Shown: piece by piece, positions 6,334 to 14,389 of the stretch
How positions within the stretch are numbered: the first letter of the stretch is position 1
Layout of the letters: each line of letters begins with the position of its first letter
Assembly: GCA_028287115.1 (NCBI GenBank)
Contig: JAQBQF010000142.1
Location: 1 to 38,857, forward strand
Length of the DNA: 38,857 nucleotides
Source: Myxococcales bacterium
Lineage (GTDB): Bacteria; Myxococcota_A; Polyangia; Haliangiales; Haliangiaceae
Direction: 5' to 3'
The notes under the pieces: model-generated
The model's input: the letters and a program-made list of their open reading frames with translations, nothing else
What the model was told of the DNA's origin: nothing
Database searches by the model: none
Made by a program: the position numbers and the translations under genes

Positions 6334-7032
6334 ATGGCCGGGTTTTTTTCGCGACTTTCGAATCTGTGGCGCGGCTTCGTCTCTCTGTGGATCAGTGACG
6401 TCGAGAAGAAGCATCCCGAGATCGCGTACGAAAACGCGATCAACTCGATGATCGAGAAGTACTCGGCGCTCAAGAAAGCGACCGCATCGATCATCCGCCG
6501 CCGCGAAGACATCTCCTCGCGGCTCACGACCAAGTCGAAGGAGCTCGCGCAGATCGAAGCGGATCTCCAGACGGCGGTCGCGACGAACCAGCAGGATCTC
6601 GGCGTCGTGCTGATCCAGAAGCAGAAGGGCCTCGCGGACGAAGTCGCGGGCCTGCAGGCGGATCTGGGGACGGCGGTCAAAGACGCGGACTCCGCAAAGG
6701 CGTCGCTCGTGCAAGTCCAGGCCGAGATCAAGAGCCTCAAGGCCGAGAAGGACAACATGCTCGCCAAGATGGCTTCGGCCGAGGCGCGCGTGCGGATCGG
6801 CGAGCAGCTCGAAGGCCTCTCGGTCGATGCCGAGGTCAAGGCGCTCGAGAACGTCCGCGAGCACATCAAGACCACGATCGCCGAGGCGAACCTGAACCAG
6901 GAGCTCGGCGAGAGCGACCTCGACAACCGGCTCAAGGCGCTGCGCGCGAACACCGGCGAAGCGACCTCGAAGAGCGAGTGGGAGCGACTGCGCAACGCCG
7001 CCGCGGGCAAGACGGGTCAGAAGACGATCTAA
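6334..7032 (+). CDS. pspA: PspA/IM30 (Vipp1) family membrane-stress protein, bacterial ESCRT-III
   Basis: A 232-residue, almost entirely helical protein. The N-terminus [20 protein letters not shown] is the amphipathic helix that binds stressed membranes. The long coiled-coil hairpin (about 35-150) contains heptads such as [20 protein letters not shown], and further helices follow to the C-terminus. PspA/Vipp1 proteins are structural homologues of ESCRT-III; they polymerise into rings and rods that remodel or protect the inner membrane. Residues 193-204 read [12 protein letters not shown], which fits the eukaryotic MIM1 pattern (D/E)xxLxxRLxxL(K/R) bound by Vps4. The pattern could also simply be PspA helix alpha-5. 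The AAA+ gene follows after 51 bases. No pspF, pspB or pspC is visible nearby. Confidence 0.9.
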   Translation: MAGFFSRLSNLWRGFVSLWISDVEKKHPEIAYENAINSMIEKYSALKKATASIIRRREDISSRLTTKSKELAQIEADLQTAVATNQQDLGVVLIQKQKGLADEVAGLQADLGTAVKDADSAKASLVQVQAEIKSLKAEKDNMLAKMASAEARVRIGEQLEGLSVDAEVKALENVREHIKTTIAEANLNQELGESDLDNRLKALRANTGEATSKSEWERLRNAAAGKTGQKTI

Positions 7033-7083
7033 CGCGCTAGCCGGGCGACCGGCTGCACGTTGGGCGTCGAGGGAGCACCGGAC

Positions 7084-8901
7084 ATGGCAACGATCTTTCC
7101 TTCGTGGGCGGACGAGCTGCGCAAGCGTTACCTGCGCGGTGAGGCGAGCCTGTTCGTCGTTCACGGCAACGTCCATGATGTCGTGCTCGACGGAGACGAG
7201 CTGATCTCGGTCGCCGACTTCCTCGCGAAGCGCGTGTTCGAAAAGAAAGACGTCGTCATCCGCTATAACTTGTCGACGGGGTGTCGGTTCATCAAGAAGA
7301 CCGCCAAGGTCGACGGGCTCGACGACCTGCTACTACAGCGCACGCCCGATAAAGTCTTGCCGGCGCTCGAGCGGCTGCTGTTCGCGCAGAACAACGTCGC
7401 GGTGATCATCGAGTACGCGGAGATGGCGGCGCCCGCCGGGGATGCGTCTTTCTCGTCGGAGTCCGATCGCCTCGCGGTCGTCATGCTGCAGCGCTGGTCG
7501 CTCGCGCCGCAGATGGAAGCGTCGGACAACATCGTGATCCTGATGACCGAGGTCCCGGGTGAGCTGCATCCGAAGATCGTCACGAACCCGCGGGTGTCCG
7601 CGGTCAAAGTCCCGATGCCGTCGGTCGACGAGCGCCGCGCGGTGATCAAGAAGGTCAACCCCGCGCTCGATCCGGCGTGGGTCGATCGGCTCGCCGACAT
7701 CACGGCCGGCCTCAAGTCGATCCAGATCAAGGCGATCCTCCAGCCCGGTACACCTGGCGATGACGACGCCGATGCGCGCTACCGGTTCATCAAGACGCTG
7801 ATCACCGACGACAGCCGCGCGAAGAAGCTCGCCGCCGTGACGCAGGGCATGACACGCGATGAGATTCAGGAGCTCGCCGGCGTCAAGGCGCCGCCGACCG
7901 CATCGGGCAAAGACGAGGCGCACGAAGAGATCCTGCGGCTGATCGGCAAGCGCAAGCGCGAGGTGATCGAGCGCGAGTGCTTTGGCCTGATCGAGTTCGT
8001 CGAGCCTTCGTTCGACTTCTCGGTGGTCGGCGGTATCGAAGAGGTCAAGAAAGAGCTCGGCGGCGTCGCCAAGAACATTCGCGAAGGTCGCACCGCTCGC
8101 GTGCCGATGGGCATGTTGTTCACCGGGCCGATGGGCACCGGCAAGACGTTCGTCGCCGAGGCGTTCGTCAAGGAATCCGGGCTGACCGGGATCAAGCTCA
8201 AGAACTTTCGCTCGAAGTGGGTCGGGTCGACCGAATCGAACCTCGAGCGGATCCTCGGCGTGATCCACGGCATTGGTAACGTGATCGTGATCCTCGACGA
8301 GGCCGATCGCTCGTTCGGAGGCGGCGGCGATGACGGCGAAGGCGACGGCGGAACCGGATCGCGCGTGATCGCACGGCTCAAGGAGTTCATGAGCGACACC
8401 GCGAATCGCGGGCGCGTCCTGTTCATCCTGATGACAAACCGCCCCGACAAGCTCGACATCGACATCAAGCGAGCAGGGCGGCTCGATCGCAAGATTCCGT
8501 TCCTCTATCCGCAGACTCCGTCCGAGGTCGAGGACATCTTCAAGGCGCAGATCCGCAAGCATGCGCTGCAGACCACGATCGAATTTCCGCGCGACCGAGC
8601 GCTGGTCTCCGAGAAAGTCCTCGGCTATTCGAACGCGGACTTCGAAGCGATCGCACTCCTCGCCAACGACTACGCGGCCGAGGAGAATGCCGATACGCCG
8701 ATCTCGGTCGCGCACTTCCAGCAGGCAGTCGCCGACTACTTACCGTCGCGCGACCTCGAAATGCTCGAATACATGGAGCTGCTCGCGGTGTTCGAAGCCT
8801 CGAATCGCCGCATGCTCCCCGAGAAATACGCCCGGCTAACCGTCGACGAGTTACAGAAACGCCTCGCAGAGCTCAAGCTTCGTTGTGGCAGCAGGAGATA
8901 A
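7084..8901 (+). CDS. Tandem AAA+ ATPase linked to pspA (first AAA domain degenerate)
   Basis: I start at the ATG at 7084, nine bases after GGGAG; a TTG at 7060 in frame is less likely. The 605-residue protein has two AAA-like halves. The first (about 15-225) keeps the fold's strands ([40 protein letters not shown]) but has no P-loop. The second (about 315-570) is complete: Walker A GPMGTGKT 348-355, Walker [10 protein letters not shown] with Asp405-Glu406, sensor-1 Asn452 in LMTNRPD, and arginine-finger-like RAGRLDRK from 463. The P-loop-less plus active layout resembles the Ycf46 type. Located between pspA and a TerB-like gene (3-bp gap), it probably forms a hexamer that remodels the PspA polymer or a client. 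That role is inferred from position and the Vps4/ESCRT-III analogy. Confidence 0.85.
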   Translation: MATIFPSWADELRKRYLRGEASLFVVHGNVHDVVLDGDELISVADFLAKRVFEKKDVVIRYNLSTGCRFIKKTAKVDGLDDLLLQRTPDKVLPALERLLFAQNNVAVIIEYAEMAAPAGDASFSSESDRLAVVMLQRWSLAPQMEASDNIVILMTEVPGELHPKIVTNPRVSAVKVPMPSVDERRAVIKKVNPALDPAWVDRLADITAGLKSIQIKAILQPGTPGDDDADARYRFIKTLITDDSRAKKLAAVTQGMTRDEIQELAGVKAPPTASGKDEAHEEILRLIGKRKREVIERECFGLIEFVEPSFDFSVVGGIEEVKKELGGVAKNIREGRTARVPMGMLFTGPMGTGKTFVAEAFVKESGLTGIKLKNFRSKWVGSTESNLERILGVIHGIGNVIVILDEADRSFGGGGDDGEGDGGTGSRVIARLKEFMSDTANRGRVLFILMTNRPDKLDIDIKRAGRLDRKIPFLYPQTPSEVEDIFKAQIRKHALQTTIEFPRDRALVSEKVLGYSNADFEAIALLANDYAAEENADTPISVAHFQQAVADYLPSRDLEMLEYMELLAVFEASNRRMLPEKYARLTVDELQKRLAELKLRCGSRR

Positions 8902-8904
8902 ATC

Positions 8905-9354
8905 ATGACCGACGACTTCTTCCCCGAGATCGAGATCCGAAATGACCAGGCCGACGCCATCGCGCGCGGTCTCTTCGCCGTGGCTCGCGCCGACGGCAAG
9001 GTTCACGAGCGCGAGGCCGCGATGATCGGCGAGTTCTTCAGCTCGACGACCAACCATCCGGCCGATCTCGGTGCACTCGAGCGTGCGCCTCGGATCGAGC
9101 CCTCCGCATTGGCGGCGCTGCTGCCTTCGAAGGACCTCCGGATGCTGTTCGTCAAGACCGCGCTGCTGCTCGCCTACGCAGACGGCGGGTATGCGGCCGG
9201 CGAGGCAAAGATCATCGGCGAGTATGCGAAGGCACTCGAAGTGACCGACGTCGCGAACCTCGAGGCGCAGGTCAAAGATTTCTTGATCTCCCAGCTCTCG
9301 CACCTCGAGAACGTTCACGCCGTTGCCGAGGTCGCGAAGGGTCTCAAAGTCTGA
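8905..9354 (+). CDS. TerB-like (tellurite-resistance/co-chaperone fold) protein
   Basis: A 149-residue helical protein. Two similar acidic motifs, ARADGKVHEREAAMIGEFF (about residues 27-45) and YADGGYAAGEAKIIGEYAK (about 91-109), are the repeated 'aDG.....E...i' signature of TerB-like domains, which bind metal at conserved acidic residues. The start is fixed by GGAG eight bases upstream, inside the end of the AAA+ gene; the intergenic gap is 3 bp, so the two are co-translated. TerB proteins in Ter and related stress systems work with membrane-associated and ATPase partners, which suits the pspA-AAA+ context. It is a stand-alone domain with no membrane segment. Confidence 0.8.
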   Translation: MTDDFFPEIEIRNDQADAIARGLFAVARADGKVHEREAAMIGEFFSSTTNHPADLGALERAPRIEPSALAALLPSKDLRMLFVKTALLLAYADGGYAAGEAKIIGEYAKALEVTDVANLEAQVKDFLISQLSHLENVHAVAEVAKGLKV

Positions 9355-9376
9355 AAGCGCCTGCTATGGTGCGCGC

Positions 9377-9706
9377 ATGAGCTCGTGGCGCGCCGTCGCT
9401 CGCGTCGGGGACATCAAACCCGGCGACGTCATTGCCGTTCAGGCCGATGGGGTCGAGATGGTGCTCGGGCTCGATGGCGACCGGTACTTCGCGACGCAGC
9501 GGCGTTGTGTCCATCGTGGTGGAGACCTGGCCGATGGCATCGTGTCGCGTGGGCACGTGATCTGCGCGAATCACGGATGGCGGTTTTCGACTGCGACGGG
9601 CCGCCACGACGAAGCATCTGAGTTCTGTCTGGTCGTGTACGCGGTCCGCGTGACCGGTGACCAGATCGAGGTCGATCCGATTCCGAGAACCTTGCGAGGA
9701 CACTGA
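9377..9706 (+). CDS. Rieske [2Fe-2S] ferredoxin-like protein
   Basis: A 109-residue single-domain Rieske protein. Cluster ligands are Cys44-X-His46 (RCVHRGGDLADG) and Cys63-X2-His66 (VICANHGWRF), the normal CxH...CxxH pattern. It lacks the extra disulfide cysteines of bc1-type Rieske proteins, so it belongs to the soluble ferredoxin/NirD-like group. These carry electrons to oxygenases or reductases; no oxygenase gene is nearby to name a partner. I start at the ATG at 9377; an upstream in-frame start would overlap terB. It is 22 bp after terB and one base before the dehydrogenase gene, so it is probably in the same transcript. Confidence 0.85.
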   Translation: MSSWRAVARVGDIKPGDVIAVQADGVEMVLGLDGDRYFATQRRCVHRGGDLADGIVSRGHVICANHGWRFSTATGRHDEASEFCLVVYAVRVTGDQIEVDPIPRTLRGH

Positions 9707-9707
9707 C

Positions 9708-10721
9708 ATGACAAACCCGACGGCGACTCTGATCGAAGGTGACGGTATCGGCCCGGAGATCGCGGCGGCGACGGTGCGTGCGATCGCCGCGGCGGGAGGC
9801 GCGATCACGTGGGAGCGCGCGGACGCCGGCGCCGGCGCGGTCGAGAAGCATCGCGATCCGCTGCCGCAGGCGACGATCGATTCGATCAAGAAGAACCAGC
9901 TCGCGCTCAAAGGGCCTCTCGCGACGCCGAGCGGCGGCGGCTATCGCTCGGTCAACGTCACGCTCCGCCAGCAATTCGATCTCTACGCAAATGTCCGTCC
10001 GGTCCAGACGATTCCGGGCGTGCCTTCGCGGTTCACCAACGTCGATCTGACGATCGTACGCGAGAACACCGAGGATCTCTACGCGGGTGTCGAGCACTAC
10101 ATCGATTCGCGGCGCAGCGCGGCGGAGTCGATCGCGATCATCACGCGCTTCGGCAGCGAGCGCATCATCGTCTACGCGTTCGAGTACGCGCGGCGGATGG
10201 AGCGCAAGAAGGTCACGCTCGTCCACAAGGCGAACATCCTCAAGTTGAGTAACGGCTTGTTCCTCGACACAGGACGCGACGTCGCGAAGCGGTATCCCGA
10301 TATCGAGTTCGACGACATGATCGTCGACGCGACCGCGATGAAGCTCGTGCTGATGCCCGAGCGGTTCGACGTGATCGTCACGATGAACCTGTTCGGCGAC
10401 ATCTTGTCGGATCTGACGGCCGGCCTCGTCGGCGGCCTCGGCGTCGCCCCCGCCGCGAACATCGGTGATGCAGGGTGTGCCATGTTCGAGGCGGTTCACG
10501 GCACCGCACCCGACATCGCCGGCAAGGGGATCGCGAACCCGACCGGCCTGATGCTCTCCGCGGCGATGCTGCTCGATCACGTGGGTCAGCGCGATGCCGC
10601 CGCGCGGCTACGCAAGGGTATCAAGGCGGCGCTCGCCAACCCGGAGACACGCACCGGCGATCTCGGCGGTAAGGCAAACACGCAGCAGTACACCGACGCG
10701 GTGATCCGGCTGTTCGGCTAA
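9708..10721 (+). CDS. Isocitrate dehydrogenase (NAD-type), isocitrate/isopropylmalate dehydrogenase family
   Basis: A 337-residue beta-decarboxylating dehydrogenase. TLIEGDGIGPEI is the N-terminal family signature. The substrate loop TPSGGGYRSVNVTLRQQFDL followed by YANVRPV and VRENTEDLYAGVEH is the isocitrate rather than isopropylmalate version and resembles mitochondrial NAD-IDH subunits. KANILKLSNGLFLDT carries the catalytic lysine. NLFGDILSDLTAGLVGG holds the metal-binding aspartates, and VHGTAPDIAGKGIANPTG is the cofactor site. It would convert isocitrate to 2-oxoglutarate in the TCA cycle. NAD preference is inferred from overall resemblance. The start has GAGGA nine bases upstream. Its stop overlaps the stop of the convergent gene at 10718. 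Confidence 0.85.
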   Translation: MTNPTATLIEGDGIGPEIAAATVRAIAAAGGAITWERADAGAGAVEKHRDPLPQATIDSIKKNQLALKGPLATPSGGGYRSVNVTLRQQFDLYANVRPVQTIPGVPSRFTNVDLTIVRENTEDLYAGVEHYIDSRRSAAESIAIITRFGSERIIVYAFEYARRMERKKVTLVHKANILKLSNGLFLDTGRDVAKRYPDIEFDDMIVDATAMKLVLMPERFDVIVTMNLFGDILSDLTAGLVGGLGVAPAANIGDAGCAMFEAVHGTAPDIAGKGIANPTGLMLSAAMLLDHVGQRDAAARLRKGIKAALANPETRTGDLGGKANTQQYTDAVIRLFG

Positions 10722-11434
10722 CGCGGGCGCATGCTCGTCGCGACGAGATCGGCGGCGACGAACACGGCGGTGGCGGTGGCTCGCGGCGCCTGTGCCTGGA
10801 GCAAATATACGATCTTGCCGAGTGGGACGAAGTAGTAGCGCTGGAGCCACTCCATCGTGGCGTGCTCGTACGCGAGCTCGACGAAGGTCACGCTATCGAT
10901 CGCGCCGTCGAAGCCGCCTTGGCGCGCGAACCGCTGTTGCGGCGCGATCAAGTGCTCCGGCTTTGGCAGCGTGCTCTTCGTGAACGGGCCGACCGGGATG
11001 ATCAGCTTGTGCTCGCCGAGCGAGAGCTGATAAGGCGCTCCCCGAGGCTCGAGGACTCCGTGCGCGTGGAGCGTGGCCATCGCCGGCCAGCGGATCGAGT
11101 GATCGTCGGTGATGATCGACCAGTGCGCGGGATGATCGGCGGCGCGAAAGTCGTCGAGCACCGGATCGTAGGTCGGCATATCGACGCCGAGCACGACCTG
11201 TGTCGAGCCCCGCTGTCCCGTCGAGTACGTGACGATATTTCCGATCGGATGGCGCGCGAACGTTCCGGTCGGCGGCAGCCCTGGCTTGACGAGCACGTTC
11301 TTCACGTTCGCCGTCTGACGTTCGAACGGACCGAAGATCAGCGATCCATCGACGAGAGAACCCACCGCGACGGGCAGCTTCGGCTTCGCCTCGACCCCGT
11401 AACCCGCTACCACCAACGTGAAGTGCCGCGTCAT
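10718..11434 (-). CDS. Hypothetical protein, possible PsbP/DcrB-like C-terminal fold
   Basis: I start at the ATG at 11434 (MTRHFTLVVAGYG), preceded by GAGGAGG 11 bases upstream; a GTG at 11461 is the longest alternative. The protein is about 238 residues with no signal peptide or membrane segment. The N-terminal half is beta-rich (VAVGSLVDGSLIFGPFERQ, GQRGSTQVVLGVDMPTYDP). The last hundred residues run SVTFVELAYEHATMEWLQRY then PLGKIVYLLQAQAP and a final helix. That alternation of strands and a C-terminal helix resembles DUF1795/DcrB-like (PsbP-fold) proteins, but this is only an impression. The stop codon shares bases with the stop of the convergent isocitrate dehydrogenase. Confidence 0.65.
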   Translation of the reverse strand: MTRHFTLVVAGYGVEAKPKLPVAVGSLVDGSLIFGPFERQTANVKNVLVKPGLPPTGTFARHPIGNIVTYSTGQRGSTQVVLGVDMPTYDPVLDDFRAADHPAHWSIITDDHSIRWPAMATLHAHGVLEPRGAPYQLSLGEHKLIIPVGPFTKSTLPKPEHLIAPQQRFARQGGFDGAIDSVTFVELAYEHATMEWLQRYYFVPLGKIVYLLQAQAPRATATAVFVAADLVATSMRPR

Positions 11435-11534
11435 TCGCGCGGCATCCTCCTCTACCAACACGAGTCAATCAACAACACCGCGATGCGTGACAGGGCTTAC
11501 CTTGCCGCCATCCGGTGTAGACGACCGTCTGCAG

Positions 11535-11867
11535 CTAGACCATGACGGTCTGGAGCTGCGCGAATCGAGCGTAGAGCTTCTCGACCTTGCTGATCGGAAC
11601 ATAGCCAAGCGCGGCCGCGCATTCACCGAGGCGAACTCCGGGTAGCCGGTCCTGCATCTGGAGCGCACGAAACAGCTGGTAACGATCGACGACGCCTTGC
11701 TCGACCAGGTATTCGCCGAACGAGATCTCTTTGAGGCCATCCTCGACGACCTCGACGCCGCTCTGCGAGTACTCGAAGTAACGCTTCAGCTCGGACTCGT
11801 TCTTGGCATTGCTCGTCGGATACGGCATCGCAGCGGTCGGGTTACGGACGACGTGAGAGGTCTGCAT
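11535..11867 (-). CDS. Small protein with a stand-alone MshEN-like (GspE/PilB N-terminal) domain
   Basis: The ATG at 11867 gives 110 residues; the frame is open to 11912, but neither start has a clear ribosome site. After a polar N-terminus come two similar blocks of about 24 residues separated by a short linker: FGEYLVEQGVVDRYQLFRAL and RLGECAAALGYVPISKVEKL. This is the tandem 'RLGxxLxxxGxIxxxxLxxAL' pattern of MshEN domains, which bind cyclic-di-GMP at the N-terminus of type II secretion and pilus ATPases. Here the domain is alone, without an ATPase. The Arg of the first motif is replaced (Ser-Phe-Gly), so c-di-GMP binding is uncertain. It may act as an adaptor or regulator. Confidence 0.65.
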   Translation of the reverse strand: MQTSHVVRNPTAAMPYPTSNAKNESELKRYFEYSQSGVEVVEDGLKEISFGEYLVEQGVVDRYQLFRALQMQDRLPGVRLGECAAALGYVPISKVEKLYARFAQLQTVMV

Positions 11868-12064
11868 GGCTGACCCGTCATCGAGCACGCGCTGTGCCAC
11901 CCGGGCTGCCAACAGATCGGTTCATCGGGTGCCGTTGAAGCGAGCGATTCATTGCACTTGAAGTGCGTACTCGGCCGCGCGGCAACTCGGGTAGCCAGCC
12001 AGCCAACGAAGCCTGGCAAGTCGGCTGACCAAGCTCGCTAACACATCAGGTCCGTGGCACGACT

Positions 12065-13321
12065 TTGGTCGTGATCTGGAAGCTGTCCCTTCTGCTCGTG
12101 TTGGGCGCCTGCCGCGGCGAGGCGCGCGCTCCGGATCGTCCTCCACCGGTGGCACAGAAGGCCGATCCTCAGCTCGTCTCAGCGGCAACGCCACCGGCTC
12201 CGCCGGGCAGTCCGAGCCTCGTCCCGGTCCCCGCCGAGATCGCTGCGAAGGTCGAGATCAAGCAGATCGCGAAGGGCTTGTTGCGGCCGGTGGCGCTGGT
12301 GGTCGCGCCGGGCGATCCGCGAAAGCGAATGTTCGTGGTCGAACAACGCGGCACGATCCGGATCGTCGAGAACGGCGTCGTAGGCAAGAGGCCGTTCTTC
12401 AAGATCACCGGGCTCTCGGACGGCGAGGAGGAGGGACTGCTCGGGCTCGCGTTTCATCCGAAGTTTGCGAGCAACGGCAGGCTGTACGTGAACTACACGT
12501 CCGAGGACAAGAACACGCACATCGTCGAGTATCGCGTCTCGGAGACCGATCCCGATGTCGTCGATCCCAAGACTGCGCGCGAGCTCATCGAGATCGATCA
12601 GCCGTACTCGAATCACAACGGCGGCCATCTGCTGTTCGGTCCGGACGGCAAGCTCTACACCGGGATGGGCGACGGCGGCGCAGCGAACGATCCCCACCGC
12701 AATGGCCAGAATCCCAAGGCGCTGCTCGCGAAGATCCTCCGGTTCGACGTCGACGCGCCGGGCAAGCCACAGCCCGAGATCGTTCACCTCGGGATGCGCA
12801 ACCCATGGCGGTTTTGGTTCGACACCAAGACCGGCGATCTCTACATCGGGGACGTCGGGCAGAACCTGTGGGAAGAGGTCGATGTCGTCTCGGGCAAGGA
12901 CACGTCGAAGCACAACTTCGGCTGGAACATCATGGAGGGCACGCACTGCTTCGACGGCAAAGGCGGCATCAAAGCCGCGTGCGACAAGACCGGGCTGACG
13001 TTGCCGGTCGCGGAATATCCGCACGACGAAGGCTGCTCGGTCACCGGCGGCGTCACGTATCGCGGCAAGGCGCTGCCGTTCCTCGACGGGCGTTACTTCT
13101 ACGCCGACTACTGCACGGGCCTGTTGCGCAGCTTCACGTGGACGGCAGACGCCTCATCGCCGACCGCGATCGGCTGGGTTCGCGAGCACTGGGACTGGAA
13201 ACCGAGCATCGACCGTCAGGCGGTGCTTCAGGCGATCACGTCGTTCGGAGTCGATGCAGACGGCGAGATCTATCTGCTCGCGCTCGACGGTCACATCTAC
13301 GAGCTCGTGCCGAAGTCCTAG
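12065..13321 (+). CDS. PQQ-dependent sugar dehydrogenase (soluble GDH/HHIP-like) lipoprotein
   Basis: About 418 residues. The start is a TTG at 12065 or the GTG at 12071; no good Shine-Dalgarno decides it. The N-terminus IWKLSLLLVLGAC is a lipoprotein signal with lipobox LGAC (Cys16 from the TTG), followed by a Pro/Ala-rich linker. The rest is a six-bladed beta-propeller of the soluble glucose/aldose dehydrogenase family. Marks are RMFVVEQRGTIRIVENG, EGLLGLAFHPKF, NHNGGHLLFGPDGKLYTGMG (the His of NHNGG in the catalytic-base position), GMRNPWRFWFD and GDVGQNLWEEVD. Such enzymes oxidise sugars in the periplasm using PQQ. No pqq biosynthesis genes are in the window, and many homologues have unproven substrates. 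Its stop overlaps that of the convergent gene. Confidence 0.85.
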   Translation: MVVIWKLSLLLVLGACRGEARAPDRPPPVAQKADPQLVSAATPPAPPGSPSLVPVPAEIAAKVEIKQIAKGLLRPVALVVAPGDPRKRMFVVEQRGTIRIVENGVVGKRPFFKITGLSDGEEEGLLGLAFHPKFASNGRLYVNYTSEDKNTHIVEYRVSETDPDVVDPKTARELIEIDQPYSNHNGGHLLFGPDGKLYTGMGDGGAANDPHRNGQNPKALLAKILRFDVDAPGKPQPEIVHLGMRNPWRFWFDTKTGDLYIGDVGQNLWEEVDVVSGKDTSKHNFGWNIMEGTHCFDGKGGIKAACDKTGLTLPVAEYPHDEGCSVTGGVTYRGKALPFLDGRYFYADYCTGLLRSFTWTADASSPTAIGWVREHWDWKPSIDRQAVLQAITSFGVDADGEIYLLALDGHIYELVPKS

Positions 13322-14211
13322 GAATTCGAAGGCTCGAGACGCTGATACAGCCCGTAGGTCTCTGCGAGCTCGTCGATGTGCGCGAGGAGCGACGGCCGGC
13401 CGTGGATGTTGTCGCCGTCGTAGACGTCGCCGGTGATTCGATTCATGTACCAGCCGCCACCGCGCAGGCCGATCAGGAGCTCGTCCGGCGAGTGTTCGTC
13501 GAGATAGCCGACGATGTCTTCGAACGGGCGCAGGAGCGCGTCCTCGGCAGAGAGCTCCGCGAGCCGCGGCCCGTCGGTGCCCTGCGAGACCCAGCCGACG
13601 GAGATGCCATTGCACTCGCGATAGAGCGAGACCAGCGCATCGGGAAGATGCACGCCGCGATCGACGAGGCCGTTGACGACGACGTCGAGATCGGGACGTG
13701 GCAGGCGGATCGTGCAACCGACGACCTCCTCGGGTGGGATGTCGTACGGGTCATACGCGGTCGCGAGCCAGTACTCGGTCACGCGCTTACCGTCGCGCAG
13801 CCGCTTGATCAGACGTTGTGTCGCGTGCCGAACGTCGGTGTCGGACTTGACTCGGACCGCCGCGGGCCCTGGATCGCCGTCGAGCTTGATCCCGAAATAC
13901 CGCGCGCGGCGATAGAACATCTCCGAGCCGGCATCGCCGAACTGCTGGACCATCGCCTGGCGGCTGTCATCGATCGCTTGCTCGATCAGCACTTCGCACG
14001 GCGTCGCGACCTCGGCGAGGATGTCGTCGGGGATCGTCAGCCCGAACACGCCGGAACCTTTGCGGACGCGCGCGTAGGCGCCGAGGACCTGATCGAGCTT
14101 CCACAGCGCGTCCTCGATCGCGGACTCACCACCGGTCAGCACGTACTGCTCGGCCGTGCGCGCGACCCAGGCCACGCACTCCGGTCCACTCAACGTCGAC
14201 GGCCGCCCCAT
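13318..14211 (-). CDS. SUKH (SMI1/KNR4)-like domain protein, tentative
   Basis: A 297-residue cytoplasmic protein with an ATG start at 14211. The N-terminal half is helical and unrecognised. The C-terminal part has HLPDALVSLYRECNGISVGW followed later by ELLIGLRGGGWYMNRITGDV and a closing helix (LLAHIDELAETYGLYQRL). That is the usual SUKH order: 'LP..l..l....NG', then 'fig..ggg....n..tG.v', then a final helix. SUKH proteins often act as immunity proteins for nuclease or deaminase toxins. No toxin, polymorphic repeat or secretion gene is next to it, so an immunity role is not supported here. Its stop shares CTAG with the sugar dehydrogenase stop. Confidence 0.55.
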   Translation of the reverse strand: MGRPSTLSGPECVAWVARTAEQYVLTGGESAIEDALWKLDQVLGAYARVRKGSGVFGLTIPDDILAEVATPCEVLIEQAIDDSRQAMVQQFGDAGSEMFYRRARYFGIKLDGDPGPAAVRVKSDTDVRHATQRLIKRLRDGKRVTEYWLATAYDPYDIPPEEVVGCTIRLPRPDLDVVVNGLVDRGVHLPDALVSLYRECNGISVGWVSQGTDGPRLAELSAEDALLRPFEDIVGYLDEHSPDELLIGLRGGGWYMNRITGDVYDGDNIHGRPSLLAHIDELAETYGLYQRLEPSNS

Positions 14212-14336
14212 ACGTCCGTAGCCCGAGTAACACGGCCGTCGTCAGCGGAACAACCTCACGACGAAACTGTCAGCATTTGTTCAATCGCTGTAAGGACCCG
14301 CACGTTGCCGATCGCAACAGACGGGATCCTCGACGC

Positions 14337-14367
14337 AAAAAAGCCCGCTGCGCTTCCGCAACGGGCT
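14337..14367 (-). terminator. Intrinsic terminator of the clpB-J-lon operon
   Basis: On the minus strand the sequence is AGCCCGTTGCG, loop GAAG, CGCAGCGGGCT, then six T. The stem has 11 pairs including one G-T, and the tetraloop is short. It starts 22 bases after the lon stop codon. This is the clearest terminator in the window. Confidence 0.9.
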
Positions 14368-14389
14368 CGTCGACTCCAGAGCGACGCGG

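Noticed and set aside
13318..14211. Toxin-immunity pair around the SUKH-like protein
   Set aside because: No toxin domain, polymorphic-toxin repeat or secretion gene lies beside it. The neighbours are a sugar dehydrogenase and the lon terminator.
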